Shown piece by piece: positions 45,955-57,808 of a stretch of 64,000 bases of DNA. Origin of the DNA: Corydoras sp. C115 (Eukaryota; Chordata; Actinopteri; Siluriformes; Callichthyidae). Numbering within the stretch: position 1 is the stretch's first letter; each line of letters opens with the position of its first letter. The stretch covers positions 827,501 to 891,500 of the forward strand of contig JAFMOC010000082.1 in the NCBI GenBank assembly GCA_019802505.1. The letters run 5' to 3'. Under the pieces are notes generated by a model. That model saw only the letters and a list, made by a program, of their open reading frames with translations. It had not been told where the DNA came from and searched no databases. Made by a program: the position numbers and the translations under genes.

Positions 45955-46636
45955 CCCCAAACTACAGCCTGAAAATAAAACTACAAACTGAAAAAAAAAC
46001 TACAGCCTGAAAATAAAACTACAACCTGAAATTAAAACTACAACCTGAAAAAATAAACTACAACCTGAAAAAATAAACTACAACCTGAAAAAAAACTACA
46101 CCCTGAAAAAAAAACTACAACCTGAAAATGAAACTACAACCTGAAAATGAAACTACAACCTGAAAAAATAAACTACAACCTGAAAATAAACTACACCCTG
46201 AAAAAAAAACTACAACCTGGAAAAAAAAACTACACCCTGAAAATAAACTACAACCTGGAAAAAAAAACTACAAACTGAAAATAAAACTACAACCTGGAAA
46301 AAAAAACTACACCCTGAAAATAAAACTACAACCTGGAAAAAAAAACTACACCCTGAAAATAAAACTACAACCTGGAAAAATAAACTACACCCTGAAAAAA
46401 AACTACAGCCTGAAAATAAAACTACAAACTGAAAAAAAAACTACACCCTGAAAATAAACTACAACCTGGAAAAATAAACTACACCCTGAAAAAAAAACTA
46501 CAACCTGGAAAAATAAACTACACCCTGAAAAAAAAACTACATCCTGTAAAAAAAATAACCCTAAAAAAAAACTACACCCTGAAAAAAAACTACATCCTGT
46601 AAAAAAATAACCCTAAAAAAACTACACCCTGAAAAA
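45955..46636. repeat. About 21-bp A-rich minisatellite (CTACAACCTGAAAATAAAA)
   Basis: More than 30 imperfect units alternating CTACAACCTG, CTACACCCTG and CTACAGCCTG separated by A-rich spacers; ends in a V-SINE fragment. Confidence 0.88.
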
Positions 46637-46649
46637 GTGTGTGTGTATA

Positions 46650-46752
46650 GAGTGTGTGTGTGTGTGAGTGAGTGTGTGCCCAGTGATAGATTGGCGTCCT
46701 GTCCTGGGTGTATCTGCCCAGTGCCCGAAATGTTCCCCGGATGGGCATGGGA
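46650..46752 (+). mobile_element. V-SINE fragment at the end of the CTACA minisatellite
   Basis: GTGTGCCCAGTGATAGATTG to GGATGGGCATGG. Confidence 0.7.
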
Positions 46753-47575
46753 AATGGAATGGTGTTCTTTATTAGCCAATGAGTTTTTTTTTTTTTTTTT
46801 TTTTTTTTTAATGAAATGTTTCAGTTCATTTAAACCCTGACTCTGTGTTGTGATGTCATCACTGAAATGTAAATAAATCTAAACCTTTTATACAGCAGGG
46901 ACATGTGACTGGTTTAAATCCTGATTATACGGGTTCTATAAAAGCCCCAGAGCCGGAGTGTCTGCCCGGTAGCCGGCGCATGTACAGCAGGACTCCTGGT
47001 TGTTGGGGGCATGTCCGGGGCAATAAGGCAGGCAGTATATAAATCCCATTAGGAACGGCGAGGTAGCATGAGTCACCGGGACCCGAACCAAAATACACGA
47101 GTACGTTGTGTAAATAATCCTTCCACGGTAAATGAAGGTGAAAATAAATCAGTGAGCTCTCTGTGTACGGGTTCCTGCTGTCGTTTTTCTTAAACTCTCC
47201 ATACGGACCCCGTGTGAACTCGTCACGGCATCGTTCCTCATGTACCAGACGGTTCCTCTTGTTTGTGCTGCAGCTCATCGCTGCAGAGTGCAGTCAGTTC
47301 AGAGGTGCGTGGGGCAGGATCCGGGGCTCTGCTCTTTAAGTGAGGAACGGGAAGTTTTCTTTGGTGTTGGGTTTCATGGATGAAGCTGCAGGTCATTATA
47401 GGATGGCTTTTCCGCAGTGCCGTGCCACTCTGAGATAAATCATTATCTAAATTTGTGGAGGCTCTTGGAAAGGAAAGAAATACCCACGGACAGGTCGCTG
47501 GAAGCTGCAGTAACAGCAGCTGCAGAAATGGCAGCTGAGGAAAAACAGCGGCAGCAACGGCATTGGCAAAAATGG

Positions 47576-48075
47576 TAGCAGCAGCAACTTTGTCAGAAGT
47601 AGTGGCAGCAGCAACTTTGTCAGAAGTAGTGCGGCAGCAACTGTATCAGAAGTAGTGGCGGCAGCAACTTTGTCAGATGTAGTGGTGGCAGCAACTTTGT
47701 CAGAAGTAGTGGCGGCAGCAACTTTGTCAGAAGTAGTGGCAGCAGCAGTGGCAGTAGTGGCAGCAGCAACTTTGTCAGAAGTAGTGGCGGCAGCAACTTT
47801 GTGGCAGCAGCAACTTTGTCAGAAGCAACTTTGTCAGAAGTAGTGGCGGCAGCAACTTTGTCAGAAGTAGTGGCAGTAGTGGCAGCAGCAACTTTGGCAG
47901 AAGTAGTGGCGGCAGCAACTTTGGCAGATGTAGTGGCGGCAGCAAGTTTGGCAGAAGTAGTGACGGCAGCAAGTTTGGCAGAAGTAGTGGCGGCGGCAAC
48001 TTTGGCAGAAGTAGTGGCGGCAGCAACTTTGGTAGAAGTGGTGGCAGCAGCAACTTTGGCAGGAATACTGGCAAA
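47576..48075. repeat. 27-bp minisatellite (GCAGCAACTTTGTCAGAAGT)
   Basis: 27-bp period at 47581, 47608 onwards, about 17 units with TTGTCAG in the first half and TTGGCAG in the second. Nine-codon period gives AATLSEVVA-type frames without gene context. Confidence 0.88.
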
Positions 48076-49067
48076 TGGTAATTGGTTATAATGGCAGTTG
48101 AAGCGGCAGCTGTCGTGATGCCTGTTTTCAGTTGAAACACTGTACTGTGTGCTTCATATGGTTGTGTCCTCACTCTGGTTCTAATTTTGGAACTGATCTG
48201 TGTTTGATGATAAAAGCTTTAAATTACAGCGGCCGTTTGTCCGTATGCGACTCCGGCGGCTCGTCTCTGAAAAGCGGGTGTAAATCTCCGCCCTCGCGGA
48301 ACCACATGCCGTAATCTTTTGTGTCTGACCTCTGTGGAGGTCGTTCCACTGAGGAACTCATGAATGTTCACGCATAAAAACGTCTGTCCCCGGTACGGCT
48401 GCGTTTTTCAAACCGCCGCGCTGGCTCGCTGGTTTATAGTCGCTAGTAATCACGCATGTCACGATAATGGAGAAGAAGAACGCGAATGCGCCGCGTCGGC
48501 GGGTTGGGATTCAGTAATAATCCCGTCACCCTTTTTTTTTTTTTCTTTTTCCCCCCGTAAATTTTTTTTGGAAATGATGTAACGTTCGGAGCGAAAGGAT
48601 GAGTCCTGATATCTGCTCTGGTGACAGAAAACAAAAGTGTGACCCGGTGCTGCTTCTCCACCCGTCAGTCGGGTGGTTCTGCTGCTCGGGTGGCGTGTAA
48701 TGAAGCTTAAATGATAAAGGAACCGTGGATTTTGTTTGTCCTGTTCGGTCTTCTGTGTGTGGAACCTTTTCAGGAGGTAGCTCCAGCTGGCGCAGTTCCA
48801 GTTCTTTGCATTGAACCCGGCAGCGTCGTCACGGTTCCAATGGCTTCATTAGGAATCCTGTTGAATCCCCAACAAAGCTTCGGATTTGATGGCTTTATAG
48901 AGACGTTCTTTGGGGGATAAATTGTTCTGAAGTCAAATCAGGACTCGACTTGTTTAAAAGGGTTGAGCTCGGTGTTAAAATGCACTGATCCTCCGTCTTA
49001 AACTGCCACGGTCACATGTCCACAGATGACTGATGTATTTTAAGCTTTTGATACTGATAAAAGGGGA

Positions 49068-49262
49068 GGGGGGTATTGTTCTACCTGTCCATCCGGGGGA
49101 GAACGTTTTGGACGCTGGGGAGATGGGGTGCCAATGCATCGCTGTGCACAACCTCGCATGCACACTATATGGGGCAAATTAGAGCAGCCAATATATCTTG
49201 CATACATGTTTTTGGACTGTGGGACATAACCGGAGAACCCAGAGAAAACCAGAGCAAATCCA
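49068..49262 (-). mobile_element. V-SINE, old partial copy
   Basis: GGAGAACGTTTTGGACGCTG and CATGTTTTTGGACTGTGGG with deletions. Confidence 0.62.
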
Positions 49263-49756
49263 CAGATTGTTCTGTAGGTCAGAGTCGGTATTTTAGCCGG
49301 AACCCTGTCCATGTGCTGGGAGACCGACTCTGAGGTACAGACCGTGAAGCATGCTCCTACCGTTCTCCTCACGTTCTCTATATAAACATATAAACACACA
49401 GTGCGACGGAACCCGTCTCACTGCATTCCAGTCTGCGGTACGTCCGACCCGACGCTCCGTAACCTGGTTTCCCGCGCTGCGGCGGAACTGGAGCTGGACT
49501 CGGGTTTGGCACGGCTGTGGCGTCGGCGAGCTGTTTGCGAGGTGTTGATTCCTGCTGCGAGCTCAAACTTCCGTCTCTGGAGGTTCTCTTCACACTTTCC
49601 CTCGTGAACGTGACTGAAATGCCCCGAGGCGCCTGCAGCCAGAATCGGCGCTCAGGAGGAAACGGCCGTTCTATAATAACCTTTAATAAAACTTCCTGTA
49701 CGAAACTGCTCCGTATTAAATACACAGTGATCAATAATGAACCAATATACAGAAAC

Positions 49757-50135
49757 TGTCCAGAGTTCCTGCTCCATCATCTGTTTCCTCCACTTATTAT
49801 ACAGATGGAGTTTGTAGTTTTATAATTGCAGACTGTAGTCCATCTGTCTTCTTTGTTGTTGTTCGTCCCCTGTCGGTTCTCGGTTCTCTGTTGGTCAGGA
49901 CCATCACAGAAAAGGTATCATTTGGGTGGTGGATTGTTTGTCAGTTCTGCTGTGACACTGATGTGGTGAGGGGGGTTTAGTGTGGTTTCATTTCTCTACC
50001 TCAGTGACACTGCTGGGATGTGGTGGTACTATTGGGGTTCTGACCATTTGAACAGAGTACACAGTATGTACTATAGAACACAAACAGATGGACTACAGTC
50101 TGGAATTGTAGAACTACAAAGTTCATCTATATAGG
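49757..50135 (+). mobile_element. Fold-back MITE copy
   Basis: Arm ACAGATGGAGTTTGTAGTTT at left, core, and GAACTACAAAGTTCATCTAT at right. Confidence 0.72.
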
Positions 50136-50173
50136 AAGGGGAACATGGAGATAAGTGGAGCAATAAAACATAG

Positions 50174-50416
<243 letters not shown>

Positions 50417-51004
50417 CCCCTCACACACGTGCGCATCTTCCAGAACTAAACAAACCGATCCGATCCGTCCAAGTTCTCGGGACGTGATCAGATAACCACA
50501 TGACCAGTTTCTATATTAGTATCGCTGAAACTGTGCTGAACTCTGGTATGATGGTATGATTGCAGGGAGCTGTTCGTTTGTCTCGTTGCTATGGAGACCA
50601 AACTAAACAATGCTTCAGGTTTTGGTGGTGGTGGTGGTGGGGGGGGGGCGGAGAAGGAGAGAAGGAACAACTGTGAGACTACAACAATCAGGCCGAACAT
50701 GCTGAGGAGAAGAAATGCACATCTCGGGGCCGACAGAGTTTCAGAATGAGACGAACGCCGTGGTTCACTGTGAACAGGTCAATTCCTCTCACTGAGGTCA
50801 GGCACCGGATCACTCTGCTTTTACTCTCAGGACAGTTTATTAATCTGTCATTCATAATCTTATAAGTGTGTGTGTTGTTTACAAATCCACACCATACTCT
50901 TCATACTCTTTAGGATCCCGTGGAGGTTTATATACTCTAACTAAGAAGGGCTTTATTTTAGTTATCTTTAGCAATGGAGTCATAAACCACCAGTCTGTGT
51001 TTGT

Positions 51005-51140
51005 TCTTTACGTGATGACATCATGACCTGATTTATGGGTGTGCTTTGGACGTCATGTACAATAAACCAATCAGTGTGTCGCTTGCGATGTTCTCTCCCA
51101 CTTTGGTGGGTTGCTATTTCAATGGTGCAGTGCGACCGAT
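51005..51140 (+). repeat. Dispersed relative of the 152-bp unit
   Basis: GTACAATAAACCAATCAGTG, CTCCCACTTTGGTGGGTTGC and TATTTCAATGGTGCAGTGCG parallel the array core. Preceded by a TGATGACATCATGACC palindrome also recognisable at 19390. Confidence 0.65.
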
Positions 51141-51173
51141 GAGGCATTAATTAATGTTTACAAAGTCACAAGC

Positions 51174-51495
51174 CATCCATCCATCAATTATCTTCCACTT
51201 AATCCCCTATTAGGGCTGGGGGGGGTGGGGGGGTTCCCCATTTTAGGCACTGGGCAATCCATTCCCTGGGCACACACTCACTCTCTCTCTCACACACACA
51301 CACACAATATATAGGGGCATTTTGGAGCAGTTAATTCACCTTGAGTCCCTGTTTTTAGACTGTGCAAACAGAGAACCCATATGGAAACCCATGTGGACAC
51401 GGGGAGAACATGGAACCTAAATCCAGATCTGTATTCAAACATGGATCCCCAGGTCTGAGAGGAGAACACGCTAAACAATAAACCGCGGTGTTCGC
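51174..51495 (-). mobile_element. V-SINE, old degenerate copy
   Basis: (CATC)n end, TATCTTCCACTTAATCCCCT, eroded core and head. Confidence 0.65.
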
Positions 51496-51899
51496 CCACC
51501 ATGCTGATTATTTGTGAATTAAAGAACTTTGTCATGCGGCTGGAACTCTGTCGCTGTGGTTCTAAGTGTGTTCTCCGATGTGCACTATTGTTGCTGCTCA
51601 AAGTTCACGTCCACTCCTCATTTGGACTCCAGTCAGAACTCAACAGGGCTGCTTCATTGTGCAACAGGGAGGTCCACACACACTTCACTCAAGTGGGTCA
51701 GTAACCGGATAAAGGTTTAAGGAGCGGCAGAATTACACCCCCGCCCCCACCCTCCTCGGTTTCCCCATTGTGGTTAAAATATTCAAGATCATCAATCAGT
51801 AAACTGGACCTGGGAACACCGTGGGTCGCTTGCCGTCGCTGAATGGGGGGGGGGCTATCGGTACGGTTGGGGGGGGGGGCTATTTTGGTCTGGGGGGCT

Positions 51900-52097
51900 A
51901 TCCCACAGTTCAAAAACATGGATCAAGGTCAATTGAATTCTCCAAATTGCCCCATATAGAGTGTGAGTGTGTGTCCAGTGATAGATTGGCGTCCTGTCCT
52001 GGGTGTATCTGCCCAGTGCCCGAAACGTTCTCCCTTGGATGAGCATGAGGAACCCCCCCCATGACCCTAGTAGAGGATAAAGCGGAAGATAATGGAT
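51900..52097 (+). mobile_element. V-SINE, 5' truncated
   Basis: From CCCACAGTTCAAAAACATGG to AAGCGGAAGATAATGGA. Confidence 0.75.
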
Positions 52098-52513
52098 ATT
52101 ATTAAAAAAAAAAAATTTTTTTTATTTATTTTCGGGAACCCGAATCCGTTCTGACTGTGGATCGTGCAGTTTGTCCTCATGCTAATGGAGGGGTGGGGGG
52201 GTCATTTAGGACCAACAGCTGCATTTTCTCCTAAAATACTTCCAGTGCAGTAAACTCCCAGAAATCTTTGTTTTGAAGGCTGTTTGTGCCGTTTCTCGAA
52301 CCGTGCGCACTTTCCCAGAGGTGCTGAACTCCGTGACCCTGAGGCTGTTGTGTAATGTGTTCTATGGAGGAATTAGCGAGGCCTTAAACCTGCGTTGGGT
52401 TTGACGAATCACGTTACCATCACCCTCTGCCTCGGATTCGAACCTGCGTGCTGACCACTACACCACCACCGTGTCGCCCAACGTGACCGTCCCTCGTCCT
52501 TCTCTTCCCACAG

Positions 52514-52762
52514 ACAGTAAAGCCATTGTGGATGGCAACCTGAAGCTGATCCTGGGTATGGTGTGGACCCTCATCCTGCACTACTCCATCTCCATGCCGG
52601 TGTGGGAGGACGACGAAGACGAGGACTCGAAGAAGGCCACGCCCAAGCTGAGGCTGCTGGGCTGGATCCAGAACAAAGTGGCCGACCTTCCCATCAGTAA
52701 CTTCAGTCAGGACTGGAGGGACGGCCGGGCGCTGGGAGCGCTGGTGGACAGCTGCGCTCCAG
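52514..52762 (+). CDS. flnb: FLNB exon 2 (end of CH1, start of CH2)
   Basis: Exon of 249 nt between TTCCCACAG and GTCTGA (52763). With the G from exon 1 it reads DSKAIVDGNLKLILGMVWTL then ILHYSISMPVWEDDEDEDSK, a linker, and LLGWIQNKVADLPISNF, DWRDGRALGALVDSCAP. The KLILG.VWTLILHY segment is the conserved actin-binding helix of CH1; LLGWIQNK starts CH2. An acidic DDEDED linker between the two CH domains resembles FLNB. Enters with 2 nt and leaves with 1 nt. Confidence 0.97.
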
Positions 52763-52934
52763 GTCTGATCTGCATCAACATCACATTAAACATCACCAAT
52801 CGCCTAGAACATCTAGAACATAAGTGTCATGACTACAGATCACTGCTGAGCTGTAGTTTAACATGTTCTCCAAGTAGCATTAGAGTTGTGTACAGGAAGC
52901 CCCATTCCCTCCTTTAACTGAAGTTGTGTTTTAG

Positions 52935-53032
52935 GTTTGTGTCCTGATTGGGAGACGTGGGACCCCGTGAAGCCTGTGGAGAACGCTACAGAAGCCATGC
53001 AGCTCGCTGACGATTGGCTGGGCATTCCGCAG
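52935..53032 (+). CDS. flnb: FLNB exon 3 (CH2)
   Basis: Exon of 98 nt between TGTTTTAG and GTGAGC (53033); enters with 2 nt, leaves in phase 0. Encodes GLCPDWETWDPVKPVENATE then AMQLADDWLGIPQ, the central CH2 helices. A V-SINE lies 90 bp into the next intron. Confidence 0.96.
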
Positions 53033-53123
53033 GTGAGCGACGTTCTGCGCCGATGGTGGTTGTGTTCTATTAAACGGAATAAATGGCTTTGTACAATTTC
53101 CCTTGAACGATTCAATGTTCACA

Positions 53124-53490
53124 GGGCGGCACGGAGGCTTAGTGGTCAGCACGTTCGCCTCTCAGCACTAGGGATTCCCGGTTCGAATCCCCATCTGGGT
53201 GGAGTTTCCATGTTCTCCCCGTGTCCGCGTGGTTTTCCTCCGGGTTCTCCGGTTTCCTCCCACAGTCCAAAAAGATGAATCACGTCAATTGAGTTCTCCA
53301 AATTGCCCCATATAGTGTGTGTCTGTGTGAGTGAGTGTGTGCCCAGGGATAGATTGGCGCCCTGTCCTGGGTGTATCTGCCCAGTGCCCGAAACATTCTC
53401 CCCTGGATGGGCATAGGGAACCCCCCCCCCCCCCCCCCCCCCCAACGACCCTAATATAGGATAAAGCGGAAGATAATGGATGGATGGATT
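53124..53490 (+). mobile_element. V-SINE in FLNB intron 3
   Basis: ATTCAATGTTCAC flanks both ends (53111, 53489): target-site duplication. Contains a run of about 23 C at 53420-53442. Confidence 0.87.
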
Positions 53491-53544
53491 CAATGTTCAC
53501 TTGAATTGAATTCATTTCTTTATCGTCCACTTGGTTCTATATTA

Positions 53545-53775
53545 GAAACTAGAGTCAGGAGGGTTCCCCATGCCCCTCCAGGGGAGAACATTTCGGGCAC
53601 TGGGCAGATAGACCCAGGGCAGGCCGCCAATCTATCTCTGGGCACACATTCAGTATATAGGGGTGATTTTAGAGCATCTTGAATCCATGTTTTTGGAATG
53701 TGGGAACCAGAGAAAACCCACATGGACACAGGGAGACCATCCAACTCCACTCAGATCGGGATTCGAACCTTGATC
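53545..53775 (-). mobile_element. V-SINE, old partial copy
   Basis: GGTTCCCCATGCCCCTCCAG to GATCGGGATTCGAACC; body heavily altered. Confidence 0.68.
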
Positions 53776-54019
53776 GCGTCACGTCCAAGGATACATGGTT
53801 ACTACATACTCGATTACTCCAAAAGCCTACTACTCTACCAATTCAACAGTATCTGCTACATCAAAACTAGACTACGGTTTGGTAGGTGATTCCAGACGCA
53901 ACTTATAAGAGTGCTAGGTCTCAGAGGTTCCTTGCGGAACCCATCCTTCTCAGCTGGTCTTGTAGTGGACGTGTATAGAGGCAGATCTAGATCTTGATGG
54001 TTGGGGTCGGTCATTATCC

Positions 54020-54150
54020 AGCCCCCTCAGAGCAATGAGGGTTGAGGGTCATGCTCCAGGAACCGCATTGGTCACGTTTGAGTCTTGGGATTTGACCCTC
54101 CATCCGTCAGATTGGTGGCGCCACCCACTAACCACTCAGTTACCCTCTAT
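54020..54150 (-). mobile_element. Second-family SINE, degenerate, in FLNB intron 3
   Basis: GAGCAATGAGGGTTGAGGGT and CCACTAACCACTCAGTTACC. Confidence 0.6.
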
Positions 54151-54624
54151 GAGGTTATGATGTCATAGCGCCGATTATATAATGTGTACAGATTGTGGAA
54201 CAATGAAGGGAGCCTGTGTACTCTGGTTCTGCTGACGTACGTTCTGAATGAGAACCCTGAGCGAGTGAAAGGTGGATGTTTGATGATTTCTGCGCCGTGG
54301 TGCTAAATTCGTTAGTAAATAAGGTGCGACTCGCTCCCGCAGATACGCTTTATTAAGTTCACAGTGAACACATCTCTCTGTTAGAATGATTCATGCGTTT
54401 GCTTTAGAGGAGCGAGTGAGGTCACACCTCATCAAACCGATACGAGGGCAGGGCCACGCCCATCCGCCGGACTCCGCGGCCTTATCTTGTACCAGATACC
54501 CTAGATTTGTGCCTTTAACGGCTTCGTTATGACATCACATAGGGCCGGATTATTTATACAGAAGGTGTGGGTTTGGGAACTTAATCCTGTGGGATTACAC
54601 ATCATTGTTCAGGTGAAGGATCCA

Positions 54625-54823
54625 GTTGTGATGGTGATTAACATGTTCTCCTCTCAGCACCGGGGATCCGGGTTCGATTCTCAGTCTGGTTGGAGTTTCC
54701 ACGTTCTCCCCGTGACCATGTGGGTTTTCCACAGTCCAAAAACATGGCTGGGTTTGGCTGGGTTAAATTGCCCCATGAAGTAGATTGGTGCCCTGTCCTG
54801 AGTGTATCTGCCCAGCGCTCGAA
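54625..54823 (+). mobile_element. V-SINE, deleted copy
   Basis: AACATGTTCTCCTCTCAGCA to TGTATCTGCCCAGCGCTCG with the middle shortened. Confidence 0.68.
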
Positions 54824-54879
54824 TACTAAGCCCCTCCCCAATACTGATTTATCAGTATCAACAGCTTACTGTTGATACT

Positions 54880-55264
54880 CAATTGACTTGATCCATGTTT
54901 TTGGACTTTGGGAGGAAACTGGAGAACCCGGAGGAATCCATTATCTTCCACTTTATCCTCTACTAGGGTCGGGGGGGGGGTTCTCCATGCCCGTCCAGGG
55001 CAGATACACCCAGGGCAGCACACAAACCCATAGCTGGACACACATTCACTCACACACACACACACACACACTCCATATGGGGCAATTTGGAGAACTCAAT
55101 TGACTTGATCCATGTTTTTGGGCTGTGGGAGGAAACCGGAGAACCCGGAGGAAACCCACGCAGACACGGGGAGAACATGGAAACTCCACCCAGATTGGGA
55201 TTCGAACCGGGAATCCCTAGCGCTGAGTGGAGAACGTGCTAAACCACTAAGCCACCGTGCCGTC
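54880..55264 (-). mobile_element. V-SINE full copy fused to a second V-SINE fragment
   Basis: 54880-54936 is a core piece (CTCAATTGACTTGATCCATG) directly joined to the tail end of a complete minus copy (54937-55264). Confidence 0.8.
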
Positions 55265-55355
55265 ATGATGTTTTTCAATGAAGGCAATATAAATGTGATT
55301 CAGTGTAATGGAACTCTTCTAGAACGGAACGGTTCTAACCACTGTGCGTCTCCAG

Positions 55356-55503
55356 GTTATTGCTCCTGAGGAGATCATCGATCCGAGTGTGGATGAGCAG
55401 TCCGTCATGACGTACCTGTCGCAGTTCCCCAAAGCCAAACTCAAACCTGGCGCTCCACTCAAACCCAAACTCAACCCCAAGAAAGCTCGAGCTTATGGTC
55501 CAG
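55356..55503 (+). CDS. flnb: FLNB exon 4 (end of CH2 and hinge to Ig repeat 1)
   Basis: Exon of 148 nt between GTCTCCAG and GTGAGG (55504). Encodes VIAPEEIIDPSVDEQSVMTY, LSQFPKAKLKPGAPLKPKLN and PKKARAYGP, leaving 1 nt of a glycine codon. VMTYLSQFP closes CH2; the K/P-rich stretch is the short linker before the first Ig-like repeat. Confidence 0.96.
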
Positions 55504-55667
55504 GTGAGGAGAACATCATCGGGGAGAGTCAGAGCTGCGTAGAACAACCAGTCCAGTCTCATGTCCTGCAGGAGGCAGAACTTTTAAGATCATTGCCCTA
55601 AAACTGTAGAACGTAGTACCTCAGTCTCCATCCTTTTCTCTTTAAGAAGTCTCCGGTGTCTCTGCAG

Positions 55668-55861
55668 GTATCGAGCCGGTGGGGAACCGAGTGATGCAGC
55701 CAGCCGCGTTCACGGTGGACACGTTCAGCGCAGGGCAGGGCCAGGTCACGGTGTACATCGAGGATCCCGAGGGCAGGAAGGAGGAGGTGAAGGCGGTGCT
55801 TAATGAGAGCAAGAGGACCTACAGCGTGACGTACGTTCCGCAAGTAATGGGTCCTCACAAG
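55668..55861 (+). CDS. flnb: FLNB exon 5 (Ig-like repeat 1)
   Basis: Exon of 194 nt between CTCTGCAG and GTGAGT (55862), 2 nt in, phase 0 out. Encodes GIEPVGNRVMQPAAFTVDTF, SAGQGQVTVYIEDPEGRKEE, VKAVLNESKRTYSVTYVPQV and MGPHK. F.VDT..AG.G...V...DP.G and the YSV.Y.P motif are diagnostic of the filamin Ig fold. The following intron is only 88 bp. Confidence 0.95.
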
Positions 55862-55949
55862 GTGAGTTCAAGAGCCTGGTTCTCAAGTCAATCATTAAGC
55901 CTGAGTTCCTGCAGTTGCTTTAACTCCAGGTTCTGTGCGTTCTGTCCAG

Positions 55950-56112
55950 GTGACTGTGCTCTTTGCGGGCCAACACATTCCCAAGAGCCCCTTTGAGGTG
56001 AACGTGGATAAGGCTCAGGGTGACGCCACCAAGGTCACTGCCAAAGGTCCGGGGCTGGAACCAGTGGGAAACATCGCCAACAAACCCACCTACTTTGACA
56101 TCTACACCGCAG
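55950..56112 (+). CDS. flnb: FLNB exon 6 (end of Ig 1, start of Ig 2)
   Basis: Exon of 163 nt between GTCCAG and GTCTGA (56113), phase 0 in, 1 nt out. Encodes VTVLFAGQHIPKSPFEVNVD, KAQGDATKVTAKGPGLEPVG and NIANKPTYFDIYTA. The IPKSPFEV motif ends repeat 1; GPGLEPVGNIANKPTYFDIYTAG starts repeat 2. The 79-bp intron that follows contains no repeat. Confidence 0.95.
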
Positions 56113-56191
56113 GTCTGAAGTGACGCGAGCTGTTCATGTTTAAAACCCAAAATCCTGCAATATAAACAAATTTATTTTATATACCCCAAAG

Positions 56192-56392
56192 GTGCCGGTG
56201 TGGGGGAGGTAACGGTGCTCATTAAAGACCTCCAGGGCAGCAAGAACCCTGTGGAGACCATCATAGAGGACAAGGGGGATAGCGTCTACCGCTGCACCTA
56301 CAAACCTGTTCAGGCCGGGCCTCATGGGGTCAACATAATGTTTGGGGGCAACACCATTCCCAAGAGTCCCTTCACTGTCAACGTCGGGCCAG
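56192..56392 (+). CDS. flnb: FLNB exon 7 (Ig-like repeat 2)
   Basis: Exon of 201 nt between CCCAAAG and GTAAAT (56393), 2 nt in, 1 nt out. Encodes GAGVGEVTVLIKDLQGSKNP, VETIIEDKGDSVYRCTYKPV, QAGPHGVNIMFGGNTIPKSP and FTVNVGP. Ends in the repeat-closing IPKSPFTV motif. Confidence 0.95.
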
Positions 56393-56419
56393 GTAAATTA
56401 TTTTAATATCGCTGCCAGA

Positions 56420-57010
56420 GAATGTGAGGGGGAATGGAGGCATTGTGGGTTTAGGGGGAGGACAAGGCTTGGTGGGGTGGGATTTTGGAGGGAATGCCAT
56501 GGTTTGGGGGAGCAAAAAAGCTCAGAGGGGCTTTCGAGGGAATGTTGTGGGCGTTCAAGGGGAACGGCTTAGTTTCTGGGGTCATTGAGGTTTGGGGGCC
56601 TTGGGAGTACTGCTGTGGTTTAGAAAGAGGCTTCAAGGGGGGATTTTAGGGTTTGGGGTACTGCCACTCTGGAAGGACATGGTACCCACCAAGGGGGGGC
56701 GCCTTGGTTCTGAGAAGGATGCCGTTCTTCTAAGGGTGAAGTTGCTGGTTGGAGGGACTGTGGCTTTGGAGAGTATCATGGTTCCAGAGGGGACGATGTT
56801 CAAGGGTGCCACCACTGTTTTTGGGGACTGTGGCTTTGTGGGACACTGTGGTTCCGACGGGAAATCTGTCATTTTTTTGGGGGGGGTGACCGGACTATTT
56901 GATGTATCTGCTCTGGAGATCGCTGTGGTTCTAAGGGGGAAGCTATACTTCTAAGGGGCACGCTGTGGTTCAGGGGACTGTGGTTCTGTGGGACACTGTG
57001 GTTTGGGGCC
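56420..57010 (+). repeat. G-rich, C-poor intronic tract in FLNB intron 7
   Basis: Continuous G/T-rich sequence with many GGGG runs and a loose repeat of GGGACTGTGGCTTTG and GGTTCTAAGGGG phrases. No exon features. Confidence 0.6.
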
Positions 57011-57151
57011 GTCCTCCTTTTTCCAAACACTGCCAAAGACGGATAAAGATTCTGTTGAGCCGATGGCTGATTAATTCGGACACTCGGTTCTGTGAGGAGA
57101 GGAACATGAGAACGTGTTGAAATGAAAGAATGATGATGCGGTGTGTTCCAG

Positions 57152-57289
57152 CCTCCAGCCCTGGCGCCTGTCGAGCGACCGGCCGAGGCCTGCAGCCCAG
57201 AGGAGTGCGAATCCGACAAGTGGCCGACTTCAAAGTGGACACTCGAAACGCTGGCAGTGGAGACCTGAAGGTCATCGTGAAGGGGCCCA
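57152..57289 (+). CDS. flnb: FLNB exon 8 (start of Ig-like repeat 3)
   Basis: Exon of 138 nt between GTTCCAG and GTAAGT (57290), 2 nt in, 1 nt out. Encodes ASSPGACRATGRGLQPRGVR, IRQVADFKVDTRNAGSGDLK and VIVKGP. The CRA.GRGLQP.GVRIR block is conserved at the start of filamin repeat 3. Confidence 0.95.
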
Positions 57290-57560
57290 GTAAGTGTCTC
57301 CATACGGAGGTTCTGTTTAATATGCGTCTGCATCATCCTGTCCGGTGGAGGTTCTCCAGTTCCATCAAGGTTTTTATTCCCTAATGGCAGAATTCAGGCC
57401 AAGTCAGCAGGTTTAAAGACAGTGTCCTCTGACTAAAGAAAAGAGCCGACGAGGCGAGACTGTTAATGTTAAAGCCTCTCAAAGCTTTGCCTTTAATTCT
57501 AGGACAGAATCAAAGTTCTGCGTGTAGTCCCTCATTACTGTAACGTCTGTTCTTCTGCAG

Positions 57561-57687
57561 AAGGTCTGGAGGAGCAGGTGAAGCTGAAGGAAGCCATGGA
57601 TGGCGTGTACGCCTACGAGTACTACCCCAACACCCCGGGCAAATACACAGTGAGCATCACGTGGGCCGGACAGCACGTTCCCAAAAG
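57561..57687 (+). CDS. flnb: FLNB exon 9 (Ig-like repeat 3, middle)
   Basis: Exon of 127 nt between TTCTGCAG and GTGAGG (57688), 2 nt in and 2 nt out. Encodes KGLEEQVKLKEAMDGVYAYE, YYPNTPGKYTVSITWAGQHV and PK. The next intron (57688-60149) holds the 42-bp minisatellite and SINE remnants. Confidence 0.95.
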
Positions 57688-57808
57688 GTGAGGTTCATTT
57701 CACCAGCTTTTAGTTTTCTTTAAAAACACAAGAACGAAGACGTTCACACCTCAGTTTAATTTCACATTTTCATCCTCATGCCCTGAGGTCTGTAGTTTCA
57801 AAATAACA

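Noticed and set aside
47655..48173. AATLSEVVA and LLPPLLLPKL repeat frames
   Set aside because: Product of the 27-bp minisatellite on each strand.
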